Source: an uncultured Luteimonas sp. (lineage in GTDB: Bacteria; Pseudomonadota; Gammaproteobacteria; Xanthomonadales; Xanthomonadaceae). Taken from it: DNA of 64,000 nt. Positions 27,846 through 43,048 of the stretch are shown here, one piece after another. How positions within the stretch are numbered: position 1 is the first letter of the stretch; every line of letters begins with the position of its first letter. Made by a program: the position numbers and the translations under genes. Below the pieces are notes generated by a model. It had not been told where the DNA came from. It worked only from the letters and a program-made list of their open reading frames with translations, and did not search any database. Location of the stretch: the NCBI GenBank assembly GCA_938008415.1, contig CALLKI010000077.1, positions 10,128 to 74,127 of the forward strand, written 5' to 3'.

Positions 27846-29537
27846 TCACCCCCCCGTCCCGTCCCCCTTCAGCCGCCCCCGCAGGTGCTGCGGGGGCGGT
27901 ACGCCATGGGCATCGAGCGCCTCGAGCCCGGCTGCCACGCTGTAGGTGTGGCAGCCGTCGAGCGCGGGCAGGAACCCGGGTGACAGCATGGACAGCGGGC
28001 GCTCGCGGTAGGCCCTGGGCGACAGTTCCAGCACCTCGTTGAAGACGAGGGCCGCACCGTAGATCGGCACGCAGCACTGCGCCGGGCGGATCAGCCTGCC
28101 CTCGTGAAGGAACATGCGCCCGGCCGGGCGCGACCTGCGCGCGTCCGCCAGGACCGGGTTCGCGGGATGCGGCAGGTAGGGGCCCGTCAACGATCTGGAA
28201 TGGAACAGGAACAGTTCGTCCGACAGACTGCCGCCGCACTCGGAAACGTTCGCGAACAGGTACCAGATCCCATCCTGGTGGTACAGCGTCGGGTCGACGC
28301 ACTCCCTCCCCTCGATCAGGTCCGCGACGCGTTCCCAGCGCAACGGGAACTCCACGCAGCGGTACAGGCTGACCCGCTTCGCCTCGCAGGACTCGACCAT
28401 GAGGTAGCGCTCGCCTTCCCAGTCGAAGACCTGCGGGTAGGACATGTGCACGTCCTCGTCGAGCACCGTCCCCAGGCGCGCCCAGCTGCCGTCGTCCAGG
28501 AGTTCCAGACAGACGATGATGCCCTTGCCGCGCGCATGCACGAATTCCTCGACGAACAGGTAGCGCCGACCTGATTCCACCAGGGGGAAAGGGTCGGCCC
28601 AGTAGTCCCTGCCCGGCGCCACCAGACAGGTGAAGCGGTCCAGCCGCGGCGAGTCCGGATCGATCCTGTCCACGCCGTCGCGCAGCAGCACGAACCACGG
28701 CTGGCGGGAACGTGCCCGGCGACCGTGCCATCCGAGGAACTGGCGCAGCGCGACGGCGAACGAGGCCAGCCCGGAACCGGCTGGCAACGTGAACCCCGAG
28801 GGCGCGGTGCGCAGCAGCCCGACGCCGCACGCACCGCCTTCGTCCTGCGTGCACAGCGCACGCAGCGCGCGCAGCAGCAGCGCCGGCAGCTTCACGAAGG
28901 CCGTGTCGCGCTGCCTGCTGTAGGACATGGCGACGGTGGCGCCGGTCGACGCGGCCAGGGGCCGGGACGAGCCGCCGTCCACGGAGACCAGATGCAACGC
29001 GGTTTCGGTCACGGCCTCGCCGCGCAGCATCGGCACGAGCAGCGCGATGCCGGCGTGGTCCGCCTGCACCAGGTCCGCGTCCAGCACCCAGCAGCCGTGG
29101 CGTGCCAGCGGCGCCAGGCGCTGCGCCGTTGCGACGTCTCCCTGCAGGATCACGAGGTCGGGCCGCGTTTCGGCGACGTGCCGGACCAGCGTTTCCGTTC
29201 CGGCCCCGCACCCGATGCGACGTCCTCCGGCAACCTCGCGGGCACGGGCCATCGCCATCGGGCCATCCGGGATGCGGCCGGCCGCGCGCCCGAGCAACCG
29301 AAACACGAGGCGCTCGAACGCCAGGAACATCCGCATCGCCAGTCCCGGGCGCAGCGTGGACGGCGGGGGGGCAAGCCCCTCGCACTCGACCACGTCCAGT
29401 TCCACGCAACCGCTCGATGCCGCCTCGGCGATGAATGTCGCCAGCCACCGCGGGATCAGCGGGGCAACCAGCAGCTGCACGCGCAACGGCACGGCCGATT
29501 CCGGCAGGCCTGCATACAGCGGCGTGCGCCGCGTCAT
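27846..29537 (-). CDS. GINT1-like (glucosamine inositolphosphorylceramide transferase N-domain) protein
   Basis: This 563-residue protein has two parts. Residues about 10-210 form an alpha/beta domain resembling formyltransferase-like folds (LRVQLLVAPLIPRWLATFI; DLVILQGDVATAQRL). Residues about 275-545 form a five-bladed propeller related to GH43/GH68, with DYWADPFPLV, VHMSYPQVF, ECVDPTLYHQDGIWYLFAN and RPAQCC. The latter matches the N-terminal domain of plant GINT1 and its bacterial relatives in polysaccharide loci. It probably transfers or recognises a sugar in EPS synthesis. ATG 29537 is chosen because GGGAG lies about ten bases upstream; an ATG at 29561 is possible. Confidence 0.72.
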   Translation of the reverse strand: MTRRTPLYAGLPESAVPLRVQLLVAPLIPRWLATFIAEAASSGCVELDVVECEGLAPPPSTLRPGLAMRMFLAFERLVFRLLGRAAGRIPDGPMAMARAREVAGGRRIGCGAGTETLVRHVAETRPDLVILQGDVATAQRLAPLARHGCWVLDADLVQADHAGIALLVPMLRGEAVTETALHLVSVDGGSSRPLAASTGATVAMSYSRQRDTAFVKLPALLLRALRALCTQDEGGACGVGLLRTAPSGFTLPAGSGLASFAVALRQFLGWHGRRARSRQPWFVLLRDGVDRIDPDSPRLDRFTCLVAPGRDYWADPFPLVESGRRYLFVEEFVHARGKGIIVCLELLDDGSWARLGTVLDEDVHMSYPQVFDWEGERYLMVESCEAKRVSLYRCVEFPLRWERVADLIEGRECVDPTLYHQDGIWYLFANVSECGGSLSDELFLFHSRSLTGPYLPHPANPVLADARRSRPAGRMFLHEGRLIRPAQCCVPIYGAALVFNEVLELSPRAYRERPLSMLSPGFLPALDGCHTYSVAAGLEALDAHGVPPPQHLRGRLKGDGTGG

Positions 29538-29868
29538 TCCTTGTCCGCTCCCGTGCCTCATCCTCCCCCGCTCCCCGGGGCCGGGCCGCGCGTGCCCGGA
29601 CCCGTCGTCCGCGCCATGCCCCGCGGCATCCCACCATGGGCGCGGACCGCAAATCCCCGGTCTGCTTCCACTTTGCCGGCCGGACCGGCCTGTGCATCCC
29701 TGACGTCGAGTGTACGCGCCCTCCCGGTGAAATGTGCGGGCAGCGCGAAGCCACCGGAGCCATCCGTCTTCGCCCGGTTCACCCGCTGCCCTCACGGATG
29801 CCGCTGCTAGGATATCGGTCTGCCGGCGATGGCCGCCGCAGCACGGGTGGCACCGACGGGTCCAGGGC
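29538..29868. other. 331-base intergenic region, no gene seen
   Basis: This divergent gap lies between the GINT1-like gene and the J-domain gene. It is GC-rich and holds a 13-base palindrome GGCCGGACCGGCC near 29680 and a weak -10-like TAGGAT at 29808-29813. I see no coding sequence or RNA gene in it. Confidence 0.4.
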
Positions 29869-30543
29869 ATGGGCGTGGATTTCTCCCAACTGTATTCGCA
29901 ACTTGGCCTCGAGCCGGGATGTACGCTCGAACAGTTGAAGCACGCCTACAGGAAACGCGTCGCCGAGTTGCATCCGGACAGGCACGGGCACCAGCAGGGC
30001 AGCGAGCAACTGGCCGACCTGATCTCGCTCTACCGGATGGCGATCCAGTTCCACGAAACCCATGGCCGGCTGCCGGGCAGCAGCGCCGGTGGGAATCGCG
30101 CGCCCCGCGCCACGCCCGGGGCACCGCCATCGCCGGCGCCACCACCACGCCAGGCACACGCCGACGACGTCGGCGCGAACACGACGATCCGCAGCCACTG
30201 GTGGCTGCTGCTGATCATCGCCGCCCTGGTCGGCTACCTGGTTTTTTCCACGCCCAACGCCCCGCGCGGAACCGGCGCGGCCACGCCTTCCCGTTCATCC
30301 GTCCCCGTCGCCGCGCCTTACGCATCCGGCGCGGAACAGCAACTGCTCCGCGTGGGCATGGAAGCGGACCAGGTGCTCGCCATCCAGGGACCGCCGACGC
30401 GCGTCCACGAGGACGTGTGGGAGTACGGCCCGTCCTGGTTGCGCTTCGACAGGCGGGGCCGCCTCGTGGAATGGCACAGTTCGCCGCTCTACAGGCTCAG
30501 GGTCGCCTCGCCGCAGCCGGAACGGGAGCCGGCACGGGAATGA
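29869..30543 (+). CDS. Membrane-anchored J-domain protein with SmpA/OmlA-like tail
   Basis: This 224-residue protein starts with a J domain (about 4-65) containing the essential HPD tripeptide at 35-37, flanked by LKHAYRKRVAEL. A Pro/Ala-rich linker leads to one membrane segment (about 105-124; WWLLLIIAALVGYLVF). The C-terminal 75 residues carry a small domain of the type LRVGMEADQVLAIQGPPTRV with WEYGPSW, resembling SmpA/BamE-like or DUF2845-like repeats. The topology suggests a cytosolic J domain recruiting DnaK near the membrane and a periplasmic sensor-like domain. It converges with the sugar transferase gene. The link to EPS assembly is positional. Confidence 0.8.
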   Translation: MGVDFSQLYSQLGLEPGCTLEQLKHAYRKRVAELHPDRHGHQQGSEQLADLISLYRMAIQFHETHGRLPGSSAGGNRAPRATPGAPPSPAPPPRQAHADDVGANTTIRSHWWLLLIIAALVGYLVFSTPNAPRGTGAATPSRSSVPVAAPYASGAEQQLLRVGMEADQVLAIQGPPTRVHEDVWEYGPSWLRFDRRGRLVEWHSSPLYRLRVASPQPEREPARE

Positions 30544-30558
30544 GCATGCGGCGCGCCT

Positions 30559-31953
30559 TCACCGCGCGCCGCGCCTGAACAGGACGACCTCCACGGTCTG
30601 CAGCAGGATCATGAAGTCGAACAGCAGGCCATGGTTCTTCACGTAGAACAGGTCGTACTTGAGCTTCTCCACCGCGTCCTTCACCGACGCCCCGTACGGA
30701 TAGCGCAGCTGCGCCCAGCCGGTCAGCCCCGGCTTCACAGAATGCCGGATGTTGTAGTACCGGATCTGCCCGTTGAGCTGCTCGACGAACTGCGGGCGCT
30801 CGGGGCGCGGCCCGACGAAGCTCATGTCGCCGACCAGCACGTTGAACAGCTGCGGCAGTTCGTCAAGGCGCGTCTGGCGGATGAAGCGGCCGACGCGCGT
30901 GACCCGGTCGTCGTTGGCGGAAGCCCAGCGCGCGACGCCATCCTTCTCCGCGTCGGGCCGCATGCTGCGGAACTTGATCAGGTTGAAGGTGCGCCCGCCC
31001 TCGCCCACGCGGACCTGCCGGTACAGGACCGGTGACCCGGACTCCAACCAGATGCAGAAGGCCACCAGCAGCATCACCGGCCAGGCCAGCAGCAGCAGGA
31101 CCAGGGCCGCGGTGATGTCGAACGCGCGCTTGGTCAGCCGGCGCGGGATGGAATGGTCGAACCCGCCCGAGAACACCAGGGACGAGGGATCGGCGATCTC
31201 GAGCTTGATCAGGCCGGCCTCGCGCTCGAAGAACATGCTCAGGTCGACGACCGAGATGCCCTTCTGCGCGCACTGCAGGATCTGCTCCATCGGCAGCGCG
31301 CCGCGGCGCTCGTCCGGCGCGACCACGATCTCGTGCGCGTTCAGCCGGTCGGCCAGCTGCGGCAACGTCTCGTCCGTGCGGATCAGCAGCTCCTCGGCGA
31401 CCACCGTTTCCTGGCCCGGGATCGGCAGGAAGCCGATGATGGTGAACGCCTTGCGGTCGCTGCGGCGGCGCAGGCGCTGGTTGATCAGGTTGGCGTTGCG
31501 GCCGGCACCAAGGATCACGATCCGGCGCTTGAACGCCTCCACGCCGAACAGGCTGTAGACCAGCAGCCGCAGCAGGCAGATCGCAACGAAGCCGATGCCC
31601 AGCGCGATCGCGAGCACGCCACGGCCGATGTAGGTCTGCGGCACCAGGTAATACAGCACCAGCAGCCCGATGCCGCCGAACCCGAACGCCAGCGCGATGC
31701 GCAGCACCAGGTCGATGCGGCTGTGGCGCACGTGCGGCTGGTAGAGGCCGAACGCGGCCATCGCGCCGGTGATGAAGATCGCGACCAGCAGGGAACGCAC
31801 GGGCGCGGTTTCGACGAACAATCCCCTGCCGGCCGGGTCATCCAGGAATCGCAGCCAGACCGCGGCGGTCACCGCCAGCAGCATCGTCAGCAGTTCGACC
31901 AGCCACAGGATCCTGATCGTGCGGTTGACCCTGCTCGTGAATGCCGAAGACAT
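30559..31953 (-). CDS. Undecaprenyl-phosphate sugar phosphotransferase (EpsB/WcaJ type, XrtA system)
   Basis: This 464-residue polyprenyl-phosphate hexose-1-phosphate transferase primes the EPS repeat unit on the lipid carrier. Four to five N-terminal membrane segments (to about 150) precede a Rossmann-like CoA-binding segment (RRIVILGAGRNANLI). A fifth segment (KRAFDITAALVLLLL) leads into the catalytic domain with LYRQVRVGEGG, FRSMRPDAEKDG, DELPQLFNVLVGDMSFVGPR and RHSVKPGLTGWAQ. The tail motif RYPYGAS is typical of the group associated with exosortase A. It lies downstream of, and on the same strand as, the NRPS-PKS operon, separated by 182 bases. Confidence 0.92.
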   Translation of the reverse strand: MSSAFTSRVNRTIRILWLVELLTMLLAVTAAVWLRFLDDPAGRGLFVETAPVRSLLVAIFITGAMAAFGLYQPHVRHSRIDLVLRIALAFGFGGIGLLVLYYLVPQTYIGRGVLAIALGIGFVAICLLRLLVYSLFGVEAFKRRIVILGAGRNANLINQRLRRRSDRKAFTIIGFLPIPGQETVVAEELLIRTDETLPQLADRLNAHEIVVAPDERRGALPMEQILQCAQKGISVVDLSMFFEREAGLIKLEIADPSSLVFSGGFDHSIPRRLTKRAFDITAALVLLLLAWPVMLLVAFCIWLESGSPVLYRQVRVGEGGRTFNLIKFRSMRPDAEKDGVARWASANDDRVTRVGRFIRQTRLDELPQLFNVLVGDMSFVGPRPERPQFVEQLNGQIRYYNIRHSVKPGLTGWAQLRYPYGASVKDAVEKLKYDLFYVKNHGLLFDFMILLQTVEVVLFRRGAR

Positions 31954-32020
31954 CAACCTCGCTCCCCGCGACGCGACACCCGGGCATCCCGGCCCGTCCC
32001 CCGTCGCCCTCATGGATGCC

Positions 32021-32040
32021 TCCGCACGATCCGGTGCGGA
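32021..32040 (-). promoter_or_regulatory. 7-bp hairpin in the leader of the priming transferase
   Basis: TCCGCAC (32021-32027) pairs with GTGCGGA (32034-32040) across a six-base loop. It lies about 70 bases upstream of the sugar transferase start on the minus strand. It is a possible operator or leader structure; no promoter could be fixed nearby. Confidence 0.25.
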
Positions 32041-32112
32041 ACTTCCGGCCGGGCGAACCTTGCCCGCCTGCCGGTAATACGGATCACAGGACCGCCAGCG
32101 GCCACCTCCGGG

Positions 32113-32132
32113 CCGCGGGGGGAGCCCCGCGG
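32113..32132 (-). terminator. Hairpin after hydrolase 1, possible terminator of the NRPS-PKS operon
   Basis: CCGCGGGG (32113-32120) pairs with CCCCGCGG (32125-32132) around a four-base loop, three bases past the hydrolase 1 stop codon. There is no T run, so termination may be partial and could let transcription continue into the sugar transferase. Confidence 0.45.
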
Positions 32133-32135
32133 GAA

Positions 32136-32942
32136 TCAGGCGGCCGTCGCGAGGGGCACGGACTCCTCGACCCACCGGCCGATGGCGTCCACCACGCGGC
32201 GCCGGTCACTGGCCGCGAACAGCAGGTGGTCCAGCTCCGGGTGGAACTCCAGGCGCAGGCCCGGGTGGCCTCGCAGCCGGCCATAGGTGGCAACCAGCTG
32301 CCGCCCGTGCGTCAGGTACCCGGTCACCCCGCCGGTGTAGAACCCGAGCACGCGCACGCCGCGGTCGAGCGCACGCGCCAGGCCGGAGCGGTATTCCTCC
32401 GGTGATGGCCAGTTGCGGTAGTCCTCGGCGGCCGGCGGCGGGGCCTCGCCGGAGGACAGCCGGCGCAGCCACCGCACCAGCTTGCGCAGCAGCCTGGCCG
32501 GCGAATTGCGCAACAGCAGCTTCAGCCGCCCCACGTGGTACCAGACGTTCTTCACCGCCAGCGGATCGACCAGGATCAGCCCGTCGACCCGGTCGTCGAT
32601 GGTGGCCATGCGCCAGCCAAGGTCTGCGGCGCTGCAGATGCCGCCGACCAGGAACCGGCTGCTGCCGGTGCGCGCCGCGAGCGCGTCGAAGGCCTGCTCC
32701 ACCTTCTCCTGCGCCGTGCCGCGCATCCCGGCGTCGCCGATCCCGGGCAGGTCGAAGCGGAACACGTCGAAGCCGGCCTGCGCCAGGCGGTCGGCCAGGT
32801 CCACGTGCAGGCGCAGCGGCCCCGGGCGGTGGAGCAACCCGGCGTTGAACAGCACCACCGTCATCCCGCGCCGCGGCCCGCGCGCGGGCGTGAGGATGCC
32901 GAAATCCCCGTCTTCGCCGAAGGAAAGCACCTCTTCTTCCAC
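32136..32942 (-). CDS. Exosortase A system-associated hydrolase 1
   Basis: This 268-residue alpha/beta hydrolase belongs to the group that accompanies exosortase A loci (hydrolase 1 type). DVFRFDLPGIGDAGM (about 59-73) is typical. The nucleophile elbow reads GGICSAADLG with Cys103 in the place usually held by serine, as is normal for this group. HPELDHLLF near residue 247 gives a plausible histidine. It starts with GTG, one base after the NRPS stop, behind a strong SD AAGGGAGG. In XrtA loci such hydrolases accompany acyl ligases and carrier proteins; here the partner is an NRPS-PKS. Substrate unknown. Confidence 0.85.
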   Translation of the reverse strand: MEEEVLSFGEDGDFGILTPARGPRRGMTVVLFNAGLLHRPGPLRLHVDLADRLAQAGFDVFRFDLPGIGDAGMRGTAQEKVEQAFDALAARTGSSRFLVGGICSAADLGWRMATIDDRVDGLILVDPLAVKNVWYHVGRLKLLLRNSPARLLRKLVRWLRRLSSGEAPPPAAEDYRNWPSPEEYRSGLARALDRGVRVLGFYTGGVTGYLTHGRQLVATYGRLRGHPGLRLEFHPELDHLLFAASDRRRVVDAIGRWVEESVPLATAA

Positions 32943-32943
32943 C

Positions 32944-35900
32944 TCAACCTCCCTTCAACGGCATTGCGGCCAGCGCTGCGACCACGCCCGCGGCCGCGCG
33001 CAGCGGGATCAGGCCCTGGATCTCGACCTGGCTGGTCCAGGCCGAAAGCTCCGCGGACAGGCCGATGCGGGTGAAGCCTTCGGGCAGGGGCGCGCCGTCC
33101 TCCACCACCGCCACGCACGGGCGTCCGCCCGTCTCCGGCAGGCCTGGCATGGCCATGAGCTCCTCCCGGAAGCCGGGCGCGAGCACGAAGCCCGCCAGTT
33201 CGTCCGGCATGGCCTCCGGCCCCCTGCCCCGGAACGGGTAGCGCTCGCGGGAACGCCGTTCGGCCGCGTCCAGCGCATCGAGCGCACGCAGGTACCCGCC
33301 TGCATCGAACACCGGCTGCCAGAACCACAATGCATCCGCGCCCGCCTCATCCGCGGCGGCGGTGGCGAGCATCGCCGACGCGCGGATGCCCATCAGCGCC
33401 AGCGGCACCTCGCCCGCGCGCTCGCGCAGGGCACGCGCGGCGTGCGCGATCTCCCGCGGCGCCAGCGCCGGCCGGAACCGGTCGCTCGTGCCCGGCGAAT
33501 CGCCCGTGCCGTGGTAATCGAAGCGCATGCAGGCCAGCCCGGCCGCCGCCAGCTGCGCGGCGATGCCCGCGAAAAAGCGGTAGCTGCGCTGGTGCTCGTG
33601 CAGCAGCGGCGGACACATCAGCACCGCGCCACGCGGATTCCCCTGCGGCGGATGGTAGATGCCGAACAGGCGGCGATCCGCCGGACCGAAGTGGAACGGC
33701 ACCGGGATGCCCTCCCGCACTGCCGCGGCCCCGCCCGCTTCGGCATCCGCGTCTTCCGGCCCCGCGCGGAAGCCGGCCGGGAAGGTCGCGGCGATCTGCG
33801 CCAGCGTGGACGAGGCCAGCATCAGCAGGTCCATGCGCACGCCGGTCTCGCGCTGCACGCGCGCGGCGACCTTGACCGCGAGCAGCGAGTGCCCGCCGGC
33901 GTCGAAGAAGTTGTCGTCCGGACCGACCTCCACGCCAAGCTCGTCCGACCAGACTTTGGCCAGGTAGCGCACCGCGGGTGGATAATCCGTGCGTACCCGT
34001 CCTGCATCGCCACGCACGGTATCGCGCGAAACTGGCGCCGGCAGCGCCTTGCGGTCCACCTTGCCGTTGGGCAGCAGCGGGATCCGGTCGAGCAGCACCA
34101 GGTGCTGCGGCACCATGTACGAAGGCAGCTGCCCGCGCAGGTGCCCGGCCATCCCCGCCTCGTCGAGCGTCTGCCCGGGATGCGGCACCACGTATGCGAC
34201 GAGGCGGACGTCGCCCGGCCGGTCCTCGCGCGCCATCGCGACCACCCTCGCCACCGCCGGGTGCGTGGCGAGGGTGGCCTCGATCTCGCCAAGCTCGATC
34301 CGGTAGCCGCGCACCTTGACCTGGAAATCGAGACGCCCCAGGTGCTCCAGCTGGCCGTCCGTGCGCCAGCGCCCGCGGTCGCCGGTGCGGTAGATCCGCG
34401 CGCCGGCCACACCAGGGCGGGAACGGTCGGGCACGAAACGCTCCGCCGTCAATTCCGGCCGGCCCAGGTAGCCGAGGGTCACGCCGTCGCCGCCGATGCA
34501 GATCTCGCCGGGCACGCCGAGCGGGCACAGGTTGCCGCGCTCGTCGAGGATCCACACCTGGGTGTTGGCGATCGGGTGGCCGATGTGGATGTCGGCCTCG
34601 CCATCCCTGCCCGCGGTGATGCGCGCGCAGGTGGACCACACCGTGGTCTCGGTCGGGCCATAGAGGTTCCACAGCGCGCCGCAGCGCGTCAGCAGTTGCC
34701 TCGCCAGGTCGGGCGCCATCGGCTCGCCGCCGCACAGCACCGTGAATCCGGGCCCGCCCCGCCAACCGGTCTCCAGCAGCATCCGCCACGTGGAGGGCGT
34801 GGCCTGCATCATCGTCGCGCCGGAATCGCGCAGCAGCGCGGCGAGCGCGAATCCATCCACGGCGGTGTCGCGGTCGGCGATCACCACCTGCGCGCCCACG
34901 GACAGCGGCAGCAGCAGTTCCAGCACCGCGATGTCGAACGACAGCGTGGTGACGGCGAGCAGGCGGTCGTCCGGGCCGATGCCCGGTTCGGCCTGCATGC
35001 CGGTGATGAAATTGGTCACCGCGGCGTGGTGCACCTGCACGCCCTTGGGCCTGCCGGTGGACCCCGACGTGTAGATCACGTAGGCCACCGATTCCGGCAG
35101 GGCGCAGTCCACGTCGCGGCCGATACGCGTCTCCGGCTGTGCCTCCAGCGGCGTGGCCGGGTCGTCGAGCACCAGCACCGGACGGCCCTGCATGTCGATG
35201 CGGCCGGCATGCCGGCGCTGCGTGACCAGCGCGACCAGGCCCGCGTCGGATGCCATGTACGCCAACCGCTCTTCGGGGAAGGCCGGGTCGAGCGGCACGT
35301 AGCCGGCGCCGCTCTTGAGGATGCCGAGCAGGGCCGCGGGCATGTCCGCGTCGCGGTCCACCATCAGCCCGACCAGCATGCCGCGGCGCACGCCGTGCGC
35401 GCGCAGCAGGTGTGCGATGCGGTTGGCGCGCGCCTCGAGCCCGGCGTAGGTCAGCTCCTCGCCGCCCGCGCGCACCGCGATCCGCTCCGGCGTGCGGTCG
35501 CACTGCCGCTCGAACAGCTCGTGCATCCGGCACTCGCGGTCATACGGCACCGGCGGCGGCTGCAGCGCGCGCAGCTCCTCGAGCGCGACGTCGCCGACCA
35601 GCGGCAGGCGGCCGCATTCCGTGCCCGGCGCGGCGACCGCCGCGCGCAGCAGGGTCTCGTACGCCGCCAGCCAGCGACGCACGGTGGATTCGTCGAAAAG
35701 GTCGGTGTTGTACTGGCATTCCAGACGCAACCCGCCACCACGGATCTGTGCCGCGTTGACGAACAGCTCGAACGCGTCGTAGCTGCGCGGGTTGTCGAAA
35801 AATTCCAGCTCCAGCCCCGGGAAAGCGTCCTTCTCGCCGTCTGCCGCCTGGTCGATGTTGAACAGCACGCTGATCAGCGGCATCCGCGAGGGATCGCGAC

Positions 35901-36983
35901 GGATCGGCAACTTCTTCAGCAGTGTGCCGAAGGTGCAGCGCTGGTGCTCCAGCGCGTCGAACAGGACCGCCTGCGCGGCCTCCAGCTCGTCGGCGAAGCT
36001 GCGGGCCGGATCGAGGTCGAAGCGCAGGGGCAGCGTGTTGACGCAGTGGCCGACCAGGGCCACGTGGCCAGCCGCGGCCTGGCCCGCCGCCGGGATGCCG
36101 ATCACGACGCTGCCCTGTCCCGCAAGGCGGCCAAGCACGTTCGAGAAACCGGCCAGGAGCGTCGCGAAGAGGCTCGCGCCGCTCCGGGCACCCAGCCGGC
36201 GCAGCCCGGCGGCCAGCTCCGCGTCAAGTTCGTGATCGACGCGCGCGGATGTGAAACTGCGATACGCCGGACGCGGACGGTCCGTCGGCAGGTCGAGCAC
36301 GGGGACGTCGCCGGAGAAGCGCGAAAGCCAGTAGGCCTCGTCCTCCTCCAACTGCTTCAGGTCCGGCGTGCACGCAAGCTTCATCGCGTAGTCGCCAAAG
36401 GCTTCGGCAGGCTGCAGCACCGGCGCCGGGAGCCCGGCGTGCCAGCCGTACAGCGCGCCGAGTTCCCGCGCGATGATCCACCACGACCAGCCATCGCAGA
36501 TGGCATGGTGCGCGCTGAGCAGGAGCTGGTGTTCGCGCTCCGACAGGCGCACCAGTTCCGCCCGGAACAGCATGTCGCGGGAGACGTCGAACGGGGTTTC
36601 CACCGTACGGCGCACGCGATCCGAAAGCGCCCGGCGCCGGGCCTCGCCATCCAGCCCTGACAGGTCGCACTCGGACATCACGAACGGCCCGGGCTTGCGG
36701 ATGCACAGGCGCTCGCCGCCCGGGTCGAAATTCGCGCGCAGCGAATCATGCCGGTCGACCAGCGACTGCAGCGCCCGCGCGAGCGCGCCCTTGTCCAGCG
36801 GGCCGGTCAGCCGCAATGACACCGAAAGGTTGAACGACAGCGAGGCTTCCCGTCCCAGCCTGTCCGCAAGCCATATCTCGCGCTGCGGTTCGGTACTGAC
36901 GACGACGCGCTCGAGCTCGCCACAGGCGAACGGGTCATAGTCCACCACCGTCAGCGCGGTTTCCGCGTCGAGCAGGGCACCCG

Positions 36984-36987
<4 letters not shown>
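32944..36987 (-). CDS. NRPS module C-A-PCP fused to an exosortase A-type hydrolase 2 domain
   Basis: This 1347-residue protein has a condensation domain (about 30-470; intact HHAICDG at 160-166), an adenylation domain (about 490-985; YTSGSTGRPKG at 639-649, NLYGPTE 774-780, NGKVDRK 974-980), a peptidyl carrier domain (about 1003-1070; Ser1034 in DAGGHSLL) and a C-terminal alpha/beta hydrolase (about 1090-1345). The last part, with RFDYHGTGDS and GIRASA at the elbow, resembles the separate hydrolase 2 of exosortase A loci rather than an ordinary thioesterase. Pocket residues D685, I686, L689, Q728, L751, G753, L775, V783, W784 and K976 match a glycine-type code. The start overlaps the PKS-NRPS stop (ATGA). 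Confidence 0.88.
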
Positions 36988-42980
<5,993 letters not shown>

Positions 42981-43048
42981 TCCCGACCTGCTCCCGAGCA
43001 CTTGCGGATCCACCGCAGTTAACGAGATCGGGCCGGCGCAACGGCCAA

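Noticed and set aside
32482..36660. A 1392-codon plus-strand frame opposite the NRPS
   Set aside because: The minus strand encodes intact condensation, adenylation and carrier motifs; the plus frame has no recognisable domain.
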